Origin: Arthrobacter gengyunqii
Lineage (GTDB): Bacteria > Actinomycetota > Actinomycetes > Actinomycetales > Micrococcaceae
Assembly: GCF_023022985.1 (NCBI RefSeq)
Contig: NZ_CP095461.1
Coordinates: 372,001 to 436,000 of the forward strand
Direction of reading: 5' to 3'
DNA: 64,000 bases
A program made the position numbers and the translations under genes. Position 1 is the stretch's first letter; each line of letters opens with the position of its first letter. Of this stretch, positions 51,862-61,722 are shown one piece after another. A model generated the notes under the pieces. That model was not told the origin of the DNA and did no database searches. It was given only the letters and a program-made list of their open reading frames with translations.

Positions 51862-51888
51862 TAAACTAGAAGTAATGCTTTCTTCTAG
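51862..51888 (+). promoter_or_regulatory. Putative rlmB promoter -10 with overlapping inverted repeat
   Basis: TAAACT (51862-51867) resembles the carD -10. CTAGAAG (51866) and CTTCTAG (51882) form a 7-bp inverted repeat that starts inside it and covers the expected transcription start. It could be an operator or a 5' hairpin. Confidence 0.35.
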
Positions 51889-51904
51889 GTTTAAGGTGTA
51901 ATCG

Positions 51905-52906
51905 ATGGCCAACAACGGACGTCCCGGCGCAATGCGTAAAGCCAAAAAGGGCCCCAGCGGGGGCACCGGTGGATTGGGCCGCAAGGCTCTTGAGGGCAAA
52001 GGACCCACACCCAAGGCTGAAGAACGCCCCTATCACAAGGCGTACAAGAACAAGCAGCTTGCCGAGCGCTCGGCTGCAAAGCGCGGCGATAACCGCGACA
52101 ACCGCGCCGCCGGCGGCCGCAGCGGCACCAACGTCCGCGGCAAGGTGGCTGAGGAAGTCGTCACCGGCCGCAACTCCGTGGTGGAAGCCCTGCGCGCAGG
52201 CATCCCGGCCAAGGCCCTCCACGTCGCCGTCCGGATCGACATGGATGACCGCGTGCGTGAATCCCTCAAGATGGCGGCCGACCGCGGCCTGCCCGTGATG
52301 GAGACACACAAGCCCGAGCTGGACCGCATGACCAACGAGGCCGTGCACCAGGGCCTCGTCCTGCAGATTCCGCCGTATGAATACGCGGACCCCATGGACC
52401 TGGCGCAGGAAACCATCGAGGCCTGGAAGAAGGGCCACATCCGCAACGCGCCGCTGTTCGTGGCGCTCGACGGGATTACCGATCCGCGCAACCTGGGTGC
52501 CATCATCCGTTCCGCTTCGGCCTTCAGCGCCCACGGCGTCATCGTTCCTGAACGCCGCGCAGTGGGCATGACCGCCTCAGCGTGGAAGACCAGCGCCGGT
52601 GCGGCCGTCCGCGTCCCGGTGGCCCGGGCAGGCAACCTGAACAACACCCTGAAGACCTTCAAAAAGATGGGCATCTTCGTCCTCGGCCTGGATGGCGACG
52701 GCGACGTGTCGCTGCCGGACATCGTCCTGGCCAAGGACCCGGTCTGCATTGTCGTCGGTTCCGAGGGCAAGGGCCTGTCCCGCCTGGTCCGCGAAAACTG
52801 CGACCAGATTGTGTCCATCCCCATTGACTCGGCCATGGAATCACTCAACGCGTCCATGGCGGTGGGCATCAGCCTGTACGAAATTTCACGGCAGCGCTCC
52901 GCCTGA
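51905..52906 (+). CDS. rlmB: 23S rRNA 2'-O-methyltransferase RlmB (SpoU/TrmH family)
   Basis: SPOUT methyltransferase, 333 aa, predicted to methylate a 23S rRNA guanosine ribose. A basic Lys/Arg/Gly-rich tail of about 80 residues precedes the substrate-binding domain (GRNSVVEALRAGIPAKALHVAVRID). The SpoU motifs follow: ALDGITDPRNLGAIIRSASAF (motif 1), IVVGSEGKGLSRLV (motif 2) and VSIPIDSAMESLNASMAVGISLYE (motif 3, knot). The basic tail is common in actinobacterial RlmB. Exact target not provable from sequence. Confidence 0.92.
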   Translation: MANNGRPGAMRKAKKGPSGGTGGLGRKALEGKGPTPKAEERPYHKAYKNKQLAERSAAKRGDNRDNRAAGGRSGTNVRGKVAEEVVTGRNSVVEALRAGIPAKALHVAVRIDMDDRVRESLKMAADRGLPVMETHKPELDRMTNEAVHQGLVLQIPPYEYADPMDLAQETIEAWKKGHIRNAPLFVALDGITDPRNLGAIIRSASAFSAHGVIVPERRAVGMTASAWKTSAGAAVRVPVARAGNLNNTLKTFKKMGIFVLGLDGDGDVSLPDIVLAKDPVCIVVGSEGKGLSRLVRENCDQIVSIPIDSAMESLNASMAVGISLYEISRQRSA

Positions 52907-52932
52907 CACCAGGCGGAAATCCGAGAGGCAGC

Positions 52933-55035
52933 ATGGCAGACCTGATCAGTACTCCGCAGGGCCAGGCCGCCGCACGGCGGGTTTCCCGGCCCTTCCCCCT
53001 TGGCGTAAGGAATTCTGTTCCCGGCGTCGACGAATTGCCGGGAACCGTCAACGTCTCCATCTACGCACCGGGACTCTCCGGCGTCGAAATCCATTTCGAA
53101 AAGGCGCCGGGTCAATGGGCCTCGGCGCGTCTGGGCGAGTCCGTGGCGGGGATCCACCACGGACGCGTCGCCGGACTGTCCTATGGCAGCCGGTACGGGT
53201 TTTGGCCAGCAGACAAGGAGCTGCCGGGTAGGCCGGGCAGCTTCCAACTTCTGTTGGACCCCTACGGCCGCGGAATTGACGAAGTTCAGCCGTCGGACGG
53301 TGTTCCGCTGTTCTTCTCCGTACACGTTGACCCGTCGTTTGACTGGGGCAGCTCGCGTCAGCTGTACACGCCGTGGCGCGACACCGTCATCTACGAGGCG
53401 CACGTGCGCGGACAAACGATGCTCCACCCGGATATCCCCGAAGAGCTGCGCGGCACCTACGCCGGCATGGCGCATCCCGTGATGGTGAATTATCTCCGAG
53501 AGCTGGGCATCACCGCGGTGGAGCTGCTGCCGGTGCACTTTCACACCGAAGAAGCCCATCTGCGCGAGCTGAACCTGCCCAACTACTGGGGCTACAACAC
53601 CCTGGGCTTCTTCGCCCCGCACACCTCCTACGCCACCAAGGCCGCGCAGGCCGCAGGGCCCAAGGCCGTGCAGGACGAGGTCAAGACCATGATCAAATCC
53701 CTGCACGAGGCAGGCCTCGAGGTCATCCTGGACGTGGTGTACAACCACACGGCTGAAGGCACCAAGGACCAGCCTGCGCTGAGCTGGCGGGGACTGGGCG
53801 ATGAACAGTATTACCGGCACGACGGCGAGGGCCGCTACCTGGACACCACCGGCTGCGGCAACACCTTGGATTTCAGTCAGCCGAGGGTAATCCAAATGGC
53901 GCTGGACTCGCTGCGCCACTGGGTTCAGGACTATCAGGTGGACGGGTTCCGGTTTGATCTTGCTCCAGCGCTGTGCCGTGACGCGGACGGGCATTTCGAC
54001 CGCCGGCATCCGTTCCTGGTGGCGGTGGCGGCCGACCCCGTGCTCCACGGAATCAAGCTCATCGCCGAGCCATGGGACATCGGGCCCGACGGCTGGCAGA
54101 CCGGTAACTTTCCGCCCGGGTGGGCCGAGTGGAATGACCGGTTCCGGGACACTGCCAGGGACTTTTGGCTCCGGGGCCAGGCCGCGCTGAATGCCGGCGG
54201 GACCGGAGGGTCGGTGGCCCGGATCGCCGGTTCACTGGCGGGTTCGGCCGATATGTTCGCCGGATCCGGCCGCACCGCTCTGTCCTCGATCAACATGGTC
54301 ACCGCCCATGACGGGTTCACACTGGCGGACCTCACCGCCTACGAGTCCAAGCACAACGAGGCCAACGGCGAAGATAACCGGGACGGCAGCAGTGAAAACC
54401 GCAGCTACAACCACGGTGTGGAAGGTCCCACAGATGACGGTGAGATCAAGGCCCGCCGGGCGCAGAGCGCCAGGAACATCATGACAACCCTGCTGATGTC
54501 GTTGGGCGTCCCCATGCTGACGGCCGGCGACGAAATCGGCCGCTCCCAGCAGGGCAACAACAACTCGTACTGCCAGGACAGCCCCCTCACCTGGCTGGAC
54601 TGGGACCTGGACGACAACGGCCGCCGGATGCTGGAAACCACCCGCACGCTGCTGCGCCTGCGCCGCGAGTTCCTCGCCTGGCAGCCGTACCGCTTCCCGG
54701 CCGATGCCAAGGAAGCGTCGTTGCTGTGGTTCGATGCGGATGGCCAGCCGATGGCGCTGGACAGGTGGGAGGACCCCAACTCCCGGGTGGTACAGCTGCT
54801 GGTTGGCTCCCGGAACGGGATGCTGCGGGGCATGCTGGTCCTGAATGGCTCGCTGCAGGACGTCGAAATCACTCTGCCCGATGCGCGGGCCCTGGAAGGT
54901 TCAGGCGCGGTCCGCGATGAGAACCACTCCTACGAACTTCTGCTAAGCACGGCAGACCGGACCACCGGGGCCACAGTGCGCGGCGGGGAGAAGGACGTCC
55001 TGCCGGCGAACTCGGTCAGCCTGTACCGAGCCTAG
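52933..55035 (+). CDS. glgX: Glycogen debranching enzyme GlgX
   Basis: GH13 isoamylase-type debranching enzyme, 700 aa, hydrolysing alpha-1,6 branches of limit dextrins. An N-terminal CBM48 domain (FPLGVRNSVPGVDELPGTVNVSIYAPG) precedes the barrel. The nucleophile is Asp342 in DGFRFDLAPAL and the acid/base Glu379 in KLIAEPWDIGPDGWQTGNFPPGW. MVTAHDGFTLADLTAYESKHNEANGEDNRDG is a GlgX signature. GAGAGGCAGC precedes the ATG. It converges on glgP and works with it in glycogen breakdown. Confidence 0.94.
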   Translation: MADLISTPQGQAAARRVSRPFPLGVRNSVPGVDELPGTVNVSIYAPGLSGVEIHFEKAPGQWASARLGESVAGIHHGRVAGLSYGSRYGFWPADKELPGRPGSFQLLLDPYGRGIDEVQPSDGVPLFFSVHVDPSFDWGSSRQLYTPWRDTVIYEAHVRGQTMLHPDIPEELRGTYAGMAHPVMVNYLRELGITAVELLPVHFHTEEAHLRELNLPNYWGYNTLGFFAPHTSYATKAAQAAGPKAVQDEVKTMIKSLHEAGLEVILDVVYNHTAEGTKDQPALSWRGLGDEQYYRHDGEGRYLDTTGCGNTLDFSQPRVIQMALDSLRHWVQDYQVDGFRFDLAPALCRDADGHFDRRHPFLVAVAADPVLHGIKLIAEPWDIGPDGWQTGNFPPGWAEWNDRFRDTARDFWLRGQAALNAGGTGGSVARIAGSLAGSADMFAGSGRTALSSINMVTAHDGFTLADLTAYESKHNEANGEDNRDGSSENRSYNHGVEGPTDDGEIKARRAQSARNIMTTLLMSLGVPMLTAGDEIGRSQQGNNNSYCQDSPLTWLDWDLDDNGRRMLETTRTLLRLRREFLAWQPYRFPADAKEASLLWFDADGQPMALDRWEDPNSRVVQLLVGSRNGMLRGMLVLNGSLQDVEITLPDARALEGSGAVRDENHSYELLLSTADRTTGATVRGGEKDVLPANSVSLYRA

Positions 55036-55047
55036 ATGAGCCTGTAC

Positions 55048-55078
55048 CAGGCACCCAGGTGCAACGCCCGGGTGCCTG
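55048..55078. terminator. Hairpin between glgX and glgP
   Basis: CAGGCACCC and GGGTGCCTG form a 9-bp stem around 13 nt, in the 50-base gap between the convergent genes. No T-run follows, so this is an intrinsic terminator of the U-less kind at best. Confidence 0.4.
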
Positions 55079-55085
55079 AGGGCGT

Positions 55086-57710
55086 CTAGGCGTTGGCCAC
55101 CAGCCCCAGTTCCGCCTTCGAGGCCAACCCCGAGTGGACCGGAAGCACCCTCACCGTGTACCCGAAGGGGCCGGCCTGCTCAATGCCGATCGTGCCGGAG
55201 AACATGTGCCGGCCGGAGCCGAGGTCCTCTGCCTGAGCCAGCTCGGCGGTCCGCGGGTCCGCCAGATGGTCATTTTCCAGGGCCTTGCCGTAGGCCACTT
55301 CCACGCTGACGTCCTCCGGACGCAGCGAGCCCAGTGACACGTAGGCCTGCACGTTCAGCTGGTCACCGATTTGCGGATCATCAGTGATGCCGATGGAATC
55401 CACATGTTCCACCGAGACGGCAGACCAGCCGTCGCGGATCCGCGTGATCCATTCCGCCAGTTCCTTCGCGGCCGCATACCCGTTGGCGGCAGCAGCACGT
55501 CCGGATTGTCCTGCGGGGCGGTACAGCTGGTTCACGTAGTCGCGCAGCATGCGGTTCGCTGACACAGCCGGACCAAGGTCTGCGAGGGTGTGCTTGACCA
55601 TTTCCAGCCATTCACTCGGCAGGGAACCCGTGGGCGCATCCGAAGGGCCGGCGGAACCGGCCTCCACGGGCGGTTCCTTTCCATAGAACATGGGGGTCAC
55701 GGAGTTTTCCAGCAGGTCATACAGTGCTGACGCCTCCAGATCATCGCGCTGGTCCGGGCCGTAGACTTCCCTCGTATGGGCTCCCTGGGTCGGGTTGGCG
55801 GAGGGGATGGCCCAACCGTTGTCGCCGTCGAACATCTCGTCCCACCAGCCGTCCAGGATCGAGAGGTTCAGTCCTCCGTTGATCGCGGACTTCATTCCCG
55901 AGGTGCCGGATGCCTCCAACGGCCGCAGCGGGTTGTTCAGCCAGACATCGCAGCCGGGGAACAGGGTCCTGGCCATGGCGATGTCGTAGTTGGGGAGGAA
56001 CACAATGCGGTGCCGGACCTCGGGATCATCAGTGAACCGGACGAGGTCCTGGATCATGCGCTTGCCCTGCTCATCCGCGGGATGCGACTTTCCGGCGACC
56101 ACCACTTGGAGTGGATGGGTGGGGTGCAGCAAGAGGGCCTTCAACCGGGCCGGATCCCGCAGCATCAGGGTCAGCCGCTTGTAGGTGGGGACACGGCGGG
56201 CGAACCCGATGGTGAGGATGTCCGGGTCCAGAACGTTTTCGGTCCAGGCCAGCTCGGCGTCAGTGGCGCCGCGCTTGCGCCAAGCGGCACGCACCCGCCG
56301 GCGCACGTCGTCGATCAGGCTGGAGCGAAGGCGCCGGCGCAGGTCCCACAGATCCTTGTCGCTGATCTCGTAGGCCCGGCTCCAGTCGCGGTCATGGACC
56401 GTGGCGACGCCGAACTTCTCGCGTGCCAGCTTGGTCACCTCGGGATCGATCCAGGAGGGCACATGAACGCCGTTGGTCACCGAGGTGATGGGGACTTCGG
56501 AAACATCGAACCCCGGCCAGAGTCCGGAGAACATTTCCCGCGACACCATTCCGTGCAGCTTGGCCACGCCGTTGGCGCGTTGTGCCAGGCGAAGACCCAT
56601 CACGGCCATGTTGAACTTGCCGGGATCACCGCCGTCGTAGCTTTCAGCGCCCAGGGCGAGCACCTTGTCCGTGGGCACCGACTGCGCCAGCCCGGCGCTG
56701 AAGAAATGCCGGATCTGGGACTGGTCAAAACGGTCGATGCCCGCCGGGACAGGAGTGTGGGTGGTGAAGACGGTGTTGGCGCGGGTTGCGGTCAGGGCTT
56801 CTTCCCAGCCCATGCCGTTGTCCATCAGTTCGCGGATGCGTTCGATGCCCAGGAATCCGGCATGGCCTTCGTTGGTGTGGAACACCTCGGGGGCCGCCGT
56901 ACCGGACAGGCGTTCGTAAACCCGCAGGGCTTTGACTCCGCCCATGCCCAGCAGGAGCTCCTGCTGCAGGCGATGGTCTCCACCGCCGCCGTAGAGCCGG
57001 TCCGTAATGCCGCGGGCGGCGTCGTCGTTGCCGGTGACGTCGGAGTCAAGAAGCAGCAGGGGTACGCGGCCGACGTCGGCACGCCAGATCTGCGCGGAGA
57101 GCCGGCGGTTGTTGGGCAACGGGAGGGTGACCCGGGCGGGGGTGCCGTCTTCTTCCCGCAGCAGCGTCAGCGGCAAGCCGTTGGGGTCCAGCACCGGATA
57201 TGTTTCCAGCTGCCAGCCGTCGCGGGACAGGGCCTGCTTGAAGTAGCCGGCCTGGTAAAGCAACCCGACAGCGATCAGCGGAACGCCCAGGTCTGATGCC
57301 GACTTCAGGTGGTCCCCGGCAAGGATGCCCAATCCGCCTGAGTACTGCGGCAGGACGGCGCTGATCCCGTACTCGGGGGAGAAGTACGCCACGGCACGCG
57401 GCGCATCCTCACCGAGGGTCTGATACCAGCGAGGGGCAGTCAAATAAGCATCGAGGTCGGCGCCCAGATCCTGGATGCGCTGCACGAGCTCTGCGTCCTG
57501 TGCCAACCGTTCGAGGCTGCCGCGGCTCACGGACCCGAGGAACTTGACCGGGTCATGGCCGCTGGCATTCCACTCAGCCGGATCCAGGTCGGCGAAGAGC
57601 TGGGTGGTGGGCTCATGCCAGGACCACCTCAGGTTCGAGGCCAGCTTGCTCAGCGGAGCAATGCTGTCGGGGAGGACGGTTCGGACGGTAAACCTTCGAA
57701 TTGCCTTCAC
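55086..57710 (-). CDS. glgP: Alpha-glucan (glycogen) phosphorylase GlgP
   Basis: GT35 PLP enzyme releasing glucose-1-phosphate from alpha-1,4-glucan, 874 aa. It is the actinobacterial short-N-terminus type: VKAIRRFTVRTVLPDSIAPLSKLASNLRWSWHEPTTQLF. Visible landmarks are YFSPEYGISAVLPQYSGGLGILAGDHLKSASDLGVPL, NEGHAGFLGIERIREL, the IGFARRVPTYKRLTL motif and the PLP-region EASGTSGMKSAINGGLNLSILDGWWDEM. GTG 57710 is chosen because the family starts here; a longer upstream frame adds unlike residues. It is divergent from glgE. Confidence 0.94.
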   Translation of the reverse strand: MKAIRRFTVRTVLPDSIAPLSKLASNLRWSWHEPTTQLFADLDPAEWNASGHDPVKFLGSVSRGSLERLAQDAELVQRIQDLGADLDAYLTAPRWYQTLGEDAPRAVAYFSPEYGISAVLPQYSGGLGILAGDHLKSASDLGVPLIAVGLLYQAGYFKQALSRDGWQLETYPVLDPNGLPLTLLREEDGTPARVTLPLPNNRRLSAQIWRADVGRVPLLLLDSDVTGNDDAARGITDRLYGGGGDHRLQQELLLGMGGVKALRVYERLSGTAAPEVFHTNEGHAGFLGIERIRELMDNGMGWEEALTATRANTVFTTHTPVPAGIDRFDQSQIRHFFSAGLAQSVPTDKVLALGAESYDGGDPGKFNMAVMGLRLAQRANGVAKLHGMVSREMFSGLWPGFDVSEVPITSVTNGVHVPSWIDPEVTKLAREKFGVATVHDRDWSRAYEISDKDLWDLRRRLRSSLIDDVRRRVRAAWRKRGATDAELAWTENVLDPDILTIGFARRVPTYKRLTLMLRDPARLKALLLHPTHPLQVVVAGKSHPADEQGKRMIQDLVRFTDDPEVRHRIVFLPNYDIAMARTLFPGCDVWLNNPLRPLEASGTSGMKSAINGGLNLSILDGWWDEMFDGDNGWAIPSANPTQGAHTREVYGPDQRDDLEASALYDLLENSVTPMFYGKEPPVEAGSAGPSDAPTGSLPSEWLEMVKHTLADLGPAVSANRMLRDYVNQLYRPAGQSGRAAAANGYAAAKELAEWITRIRDGWSAVSVEHVDSIGITDDPQIGDQLNVQAYVSLGSLRPEDVSVEVAYGKALENDHLADPRTAELAQAEDLGSGRHMFSGTIGIEQAGPFGYTVRVLPVHSGLASKAELGLVANA

Positions 57711-57901
57711 CCGAGTTACGCTAGCGCACAGCGAGCCCGGAATGGCATGGGAGGTGTAAAGAATCATCCAGAAGTCACACAATCTTCTGCAGTGCGCGGC
57801 CACCGGGTAAATTGAATCCAATACCCGCTGTCACCTGCGGGAAAACCCCAGAAAGTACGTTGCCTTAGCATTCTGCCCGGAATGTCGCTAACGTCTAGTC
57901 T

Positions 57902-59953
57902 GTGACCAGTTCCAGTGCGATGCCATCCAATGACCTGCCCGCCGAGGAACTCCGGTTCGGCCGGATTCCCATCATCAACGTGACCCCGGTGGTGGAATGC
58001 GGCCGTATTCCCGCCAAAGCCATACCCGGCGAAGACCTCGTGATAGGGGCCACCGTCTTCCGCGAAGGACATGACCTCGTGGGAGTCAGCGCTGTGCTGT
58101 ACGACCCGGAAGGCCAGGAGGTCCAGAGGGTGCGGATGCACCCTGTGGGAATTGGCTTGGACCGGTGGGGCGGCCTGCTCCGGCCCGAAGGCACCGGGTC
58201 CTGGAGCTTTGCCGTTGAGGGCTGGGCGGATCTGTACTCCACCTGGCACCACAACGCCGTCGTAAAGATCGACGCCGGTGTGGACACGGAGCTGATGCTC
58301 GCCGAGGGTGCCGCACTGTTCAAGCACGCTGCCGAGCAACGCTCCGGCGATGACGCCCGGATTTTCGATGCAGCCGCAGCAGCGCTCGCCGACCCCGGCC
58401 TCCCCGTGGCCGACCGCCTGGCAGCAGCCGGTTCCGCGGCTGTTCTCGCCATCCTTGACCGGGAACCGATCCGTGATCTGGTGACCAGCAGCGGTCGTTT
58501 CCCCCTCCACGTTGAGCGGGAACTGGCCGGCCGCGGCGCCTGGTACGAGTTCTTCCCCCGCTCCGAGGGCGCCGAGCTGGACCCGGCTACCCGCCAGTGG
58601 ACTTCCGGGACATTCCGCACGGCTGCGCGCAGTCTTCAGCGGGTGGCCGACATGGGCTTCGACGTTATTTATCTGCCTCCGGTGCATCCGATCGGCGTCA
58701 CGCACCGCAAGGGACCCAACAACACCCTCGTGGCCGGCCCCGGGGATCCGGGTTCCCCCTGGGCCATTGGATCGGCGGAAGGCGGCCACGACGCCATCCA
58801 CCCCGATTTGGGCACTTTTGCCGACTTTGACGCTTTTGTGGATACGGCCCGTGAACTGAAGCTGGAAGTCGCCATTGACCTGGCCCTCCAGGCCTCCCCG
58901 GACCACCCTTGGGTGACCAGCCATCCGGAATGGTTCACCACGCGCGTGGACGGCTCCATTGCGTACGCCGAAAACCCGCCGAAGAAGTACCAGGACATTT
59001 ATCCGCTGAACTTCGACAACGACTTCACGGGACTGTCGGAGGAAATCCTGCGGATAGTGCTGATGTGGATCGGCCACGGTGTGAAGATCTTCCGCGTGGA
59101 CAACCCGCACACCAAGCCACTGATGTTCTGGGAGTGGCTGATCAAGACGGTCAACGAGAAGCACCCGGAGGTCATCTTCCTGGCTGAGGCGTTCACCCGC
59201 CCGCCGATGATGCATGCCCTGGGCATGGCCGGCTTCCAGCAGTCGTACACCTACTTCACCTGGCGGAACACCCGCAAGGAACTGGAGGAATACTTCACTG
59301 AGGTTTCCTCCGAGACGGCGGCGTTCTTCAGGCCCAACTTCTTCGTGAACACCCCGGACATCCTGACCGAGTTCCTTCAGTATGGCGGCCCCGCGGCCTT
59401 CAAGATCCGTGCCGTCCTGGCATCAACCGCCAGCCCGCTCTGGGGCGTCTACGCCGGATACGAGCTGTATGAGCATGTGGCCCGTCCCGGCGCCGAAGAG
59501 TACATCGACAATGAAAAGTTCGAGTACAAGCAGCGGGACTTCGCAGCGGCGGAGGCAGAGGGCCGCAGCCTGGCCCCGTACATCACCCGATTGAATGAAA
59601 TCCGCCGTGCTCATCCGGCGCTGGGTGACCTGCAGAACCTGACGGTGCATGCCACGACTGACGAGTCGATCGTGGCATATTCCAAGCACAAGGAAGTGCG
59701 GCTCGGGGACCCCTCCAGCCGAGACACCCTGATCATCGTGGTGAACACGGATCCGCACAGCGCCCGTGAATGCGGCGTGTCGTTGGACCTGAATGCCCTT
59801 CATCTTGATCCGAAGGATTTCAATGAAGACGGGACCTTCTGGGTGGACGACCTCCTTAGCGGCCAGAGCTGGCGCTGGGGAGATCACAACTACGTCCGTC
59901 TCGACGCCCATTTTGAACCCGCACACATCCTGTCAGTTCGGAGGAACTCCTAG
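57902..59953 (+). CDS. glgE: Alpha-1,4-glucan:maltose-1-phosphate maltosyltransferase GlgE
   Basis: GH13_3 enzyme, 683 aa, that extends alpha-1,4-glucan from maltose-1-phosphate. After an N-terminal beta domain (FGRIPIINVTPVVECGRIPAKAIPGEDLVIGATVFREGHD) and the helical dimerisation segment, the barrel starts at RGAWYEFFPRS. The nucleophile is Asp400 in VKIFRVDNPHTKPLMFWEW and the acid/base Glu429 in VIFLAEAFTRPPMMHALG, as in characterised GlgE. The start GTG at 57902 has TAACGT 7 nt upstream, which could be a leaderless -10; no Shine-Dalgarno is seen. The stop overlaps treS by one base. Confidence 0.95.
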   Translation: MTSSSAMPSNDLPAEELRFGRIPIINVTPVVECGRIPAKAIPGEDLVIGATVFREGHDLVGVSAVLYDPEGQEVQRVRMHPVGIGLDRWGGLLRPEGTGSWSFAVEGWADLYSTWHHNAVVKIDAGVDTELMLAEGAALFKHAAEQRSGDDARIFDAAAAALADPGLPVADRLAAAGSAAVLAILDREPIRDLVTSSGRFPLHVERELAGRGAWYEFFPRSEGAELDPATRQWTSGTFRTAARSLQRVADMGFDVIYLPPVHPIGVTHRKGPNNTLVAGPGDPGSPWAIGSAEGGHDAIHPDLGTFADFDAFVDTARELKLEVAIDLALQASPDHPWVTSHPEWFTTRVDGSIAYAENPPKKYQDIYPLNFDNDFTGLSEEILRIVLMWIGHGVKIFRVDNPHTKPLMFWEWLIKTVNEKHPEVIFLAEAFTRPPMMHALGMAGFQQSYTYFTWRNTRKELEEYFTEVSSETAAFFRPNFFVNTPDILTEFLQYGGPAAFKIRAVLASTASPLWGVYAGYELYEHVARPGAEEYIDNEKFEYKQRDFAAAEAEGRSLAPYITRLNEIRRAHPALGDLQNLTVHATTDESIVAYSKHKEVRLGDPSSRDTLIIVVNTDPHSARECGVSLDLNALHLDPKDFNEDGTFWVDDLLSGQSWRWGDHNYVRLDAHFEPAHILSVRRNS

Positions 59954-61722
59954 TGCCCAACCCGTTTCAACTGCACGCTCCCGGTCTCACCAATGACCCG
60001 CACTGGTACCGCAAAGCTGTTTTCTATGAGGTGCTCGTGCGTGGCTTCGCTGACGCCAACGGAGACGGGTCCGGCGACTTCACCGGTCTGATCGACAAGC
60101 TGGACTATCTGCAGTGGCTTGGCATCGACTGCCTTTGGCTTCCCCCGTTCTTCAAGTCCCCGCTGCGCGACGGCGGCTATGACATCTCCGATTACTACGA
60201 CGTGCTGGACGAGTTCGGAACCATCAGCGACTTCAAGCGGTTGGTGGCTGAGGCGCACGCCCGCGGCCTGCGCGTCATCATTGACCTGCCGCTGAACCAC
60301 ACCTCGGACAAGCATCCGTGGTTCGAGGAATCGCGCAACGATCCGGACGGACCCTACGGAGACTTCTACGTCTGGTCCGACACGGACCAGAAATACGAAG
60401 ACGCACGCATCATCTTCGTGGATACCGAAGAATCCAACTGGGCCTTTGACCCGGTGCGGCGCCAGTTCTACTGGCACCGGTTCTTCAGCCACCAGCCGGA
60501 CCTCAACTTCGAGAATCCCAAGGTGGTCGAGGCGATTTTCGACGTCGTCCGGTTCTGGCTTGACCAGGGCATTGACGGGTTCCGTGCAGACGCCATCCCG
60601 TACCTGTTCGAGGAGGACGGCACCAACTGCGAGAATCTTCCCGCGACGCACCGGTTCCTCAAGGACCTGCGCACCATGGTGGATGAAAACTATCCCGGAC
60701 GGGTCATCGTGGCTGAGGCCAACCAGATGCCGCATGAAGTCGTGGAGTACTTCGGCGACGAAACCGGCGCTGAATGCCACATGGCGTTCCACTTCCCGAT
60801 CATGCCCCGGCTCTTCTACGCGCTGCGCGACCAGAAGGCCGCGCCCATTGTGCAGACCATGGAGGAAACACCGGCCATTCCGGCAGGCGCCCAGTGGGGA
60901 ACCTTCCTGCGCAACCATGATGAGCTGACGCTGGAAATGGTCACCAACGAGGAGCGCCAGGCAATGCTGGGCTGGTACGCACCGGATTCACGCATGCGGG
61001 CCAATATCGGTATCCGCCGGCGGCTCTCCCCCCTGCTGGACAACTCCCGGTCAGAAGTGGAGCTGATCCATGCGCTGCTGCTTTCGCTGCCCGGCAGTCC
61101 GTTCCTCTACTACGGCGACGAAATTGGCATGGGCGACAACATCTGGCTTGAGGACCGTGACGCCTCGCGCACCCCCATGCAGTGGAACCCGGACCGGAAT
61201 GCCGGCTTCTCCACCGCCGACCCCGGAAAGCTCTACCTGCCGGTGGTGCAGTCCTTGGTCTACCACTACAACCACGTGAACGTGGAAGCACAGCTGGCGA
61301 GTTCCAGTTCGCTTCTGCACTGGATCCGGCAAATGATCATGGTCCGCCGGACGCATCCCGCGTTTGGGCTCGGCTCTTACCGGAATGTGCCCACAGAGGC
61401 AGAGTCGGTGCTGGCGTTCCTGCGTGAACTGCCGGAGGACAACCCCGAAGGGGAGGTGGGAGAAGTAATGTTCTGCATCTTCAACCTCTCCCAGCACCCG
61501 GTCTCTGCGACTGTGAGCCTGCCCGAGTTTGCCGGCCGCGGGCTGCGGGACGCTTTCGGCGGGACGCCCTTCCCGGCCTTCGGCGCGGACGGCTCCGTGA
61601 CGCTGACGCTGGGCAGCCACGATTTCTACTGGCTGCGGCTGCGGTCTTCGAAATCGAACATGTCCTCGCCCCTGACCGAAGCGATTCCCCTCATTCCCAT
61701 TTCGGAGGCCGTGAAGAAATGA
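59953..61722 (+). CDS. treS: Trehalose synthase TreS (maltose alpha-D-glucosyltransferase)
   Basis: GH13_16 enzyme interconverting trehalose and maltose, 589 aa. It starts NPFQLHAPGLTNDPHWYRKAVFYEVLVRGFADANGDGSGDF. The nucleophile Asp is near residue 213 in DGFRADAIPYLFEEDGTNCENLP, a TreS signature. The acid/base Glu is in VIVAEANQMPHEVVEYFG, and FLRNHDELTLEMV holds the transition-state Asp. It supplies maltose for the kinase encoded next. It starts at GTG one base into the glgE stop and overlaps the maltokinase start by 4 nt. Confidence 0.95.
   Translation: MPNPFQLHAPGLTNDPHWYRKAVFYEVLVRGFADANGDGSGDFTGLIDKLDYLQWLGIDCLWLPPFFKSPLRDGGYDISDYYDVLDEFGTISDFKRLVAEAHARGLRVIIDLPLNHTSDKHPWFEESRNDPDGPYGDFYVWSDTDQKYEDARIIFVDTEESNWAFDPVRRQFYWHRFFSHQPDLNFENPKVVEAIFDVVRFWLDQGIDGFRADAIPYLFEEDGTNCENLPATHRFLKDLRTMVDENYPGRVIVAEANQMPHEVVEYFGDETGAECHMAFHFPIMPRLFYALRDQKAAPIVQTMEETPAIPAGAQWGTFLRNHDELTLEMVTNEERQAMLGWYAPDSRMRANIGIRRRLSPLLDNSRSEVELIHALLLSLPGSPFLYYGDEIGMGDNIWLEDRDASRTPMQWNPDRNAGFSTADPGKLYLPVVQSLVYHYNHVNVEAQLASSSSLLHWIRQMIMVRRTHPAFGLGSYRNVPTEAESVLAFLRELPEDNPEGEVGEVMFCIFNLSQHPVSATVSLPEFAGRGLRDAFGGTPFPAFGADGSVTLTLGSHDFYWLRLRSSKSNMSSPLTEAIPLIPISEAVKK

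Noticed and set aside
52033..54048. Long minus-strand frame opposite rlmB and glgX (671 codons)
   Set aside because: Spans two real genes and their gap, no recognisable domain, and the plus-strand genes are certain.
55776..57296. Plus-strand frame opposite glgP (506 codons)
   Set aside because: Gly/Val/Gln-rich shadow with no motif, entirely inside a certain phosphorylase gene.
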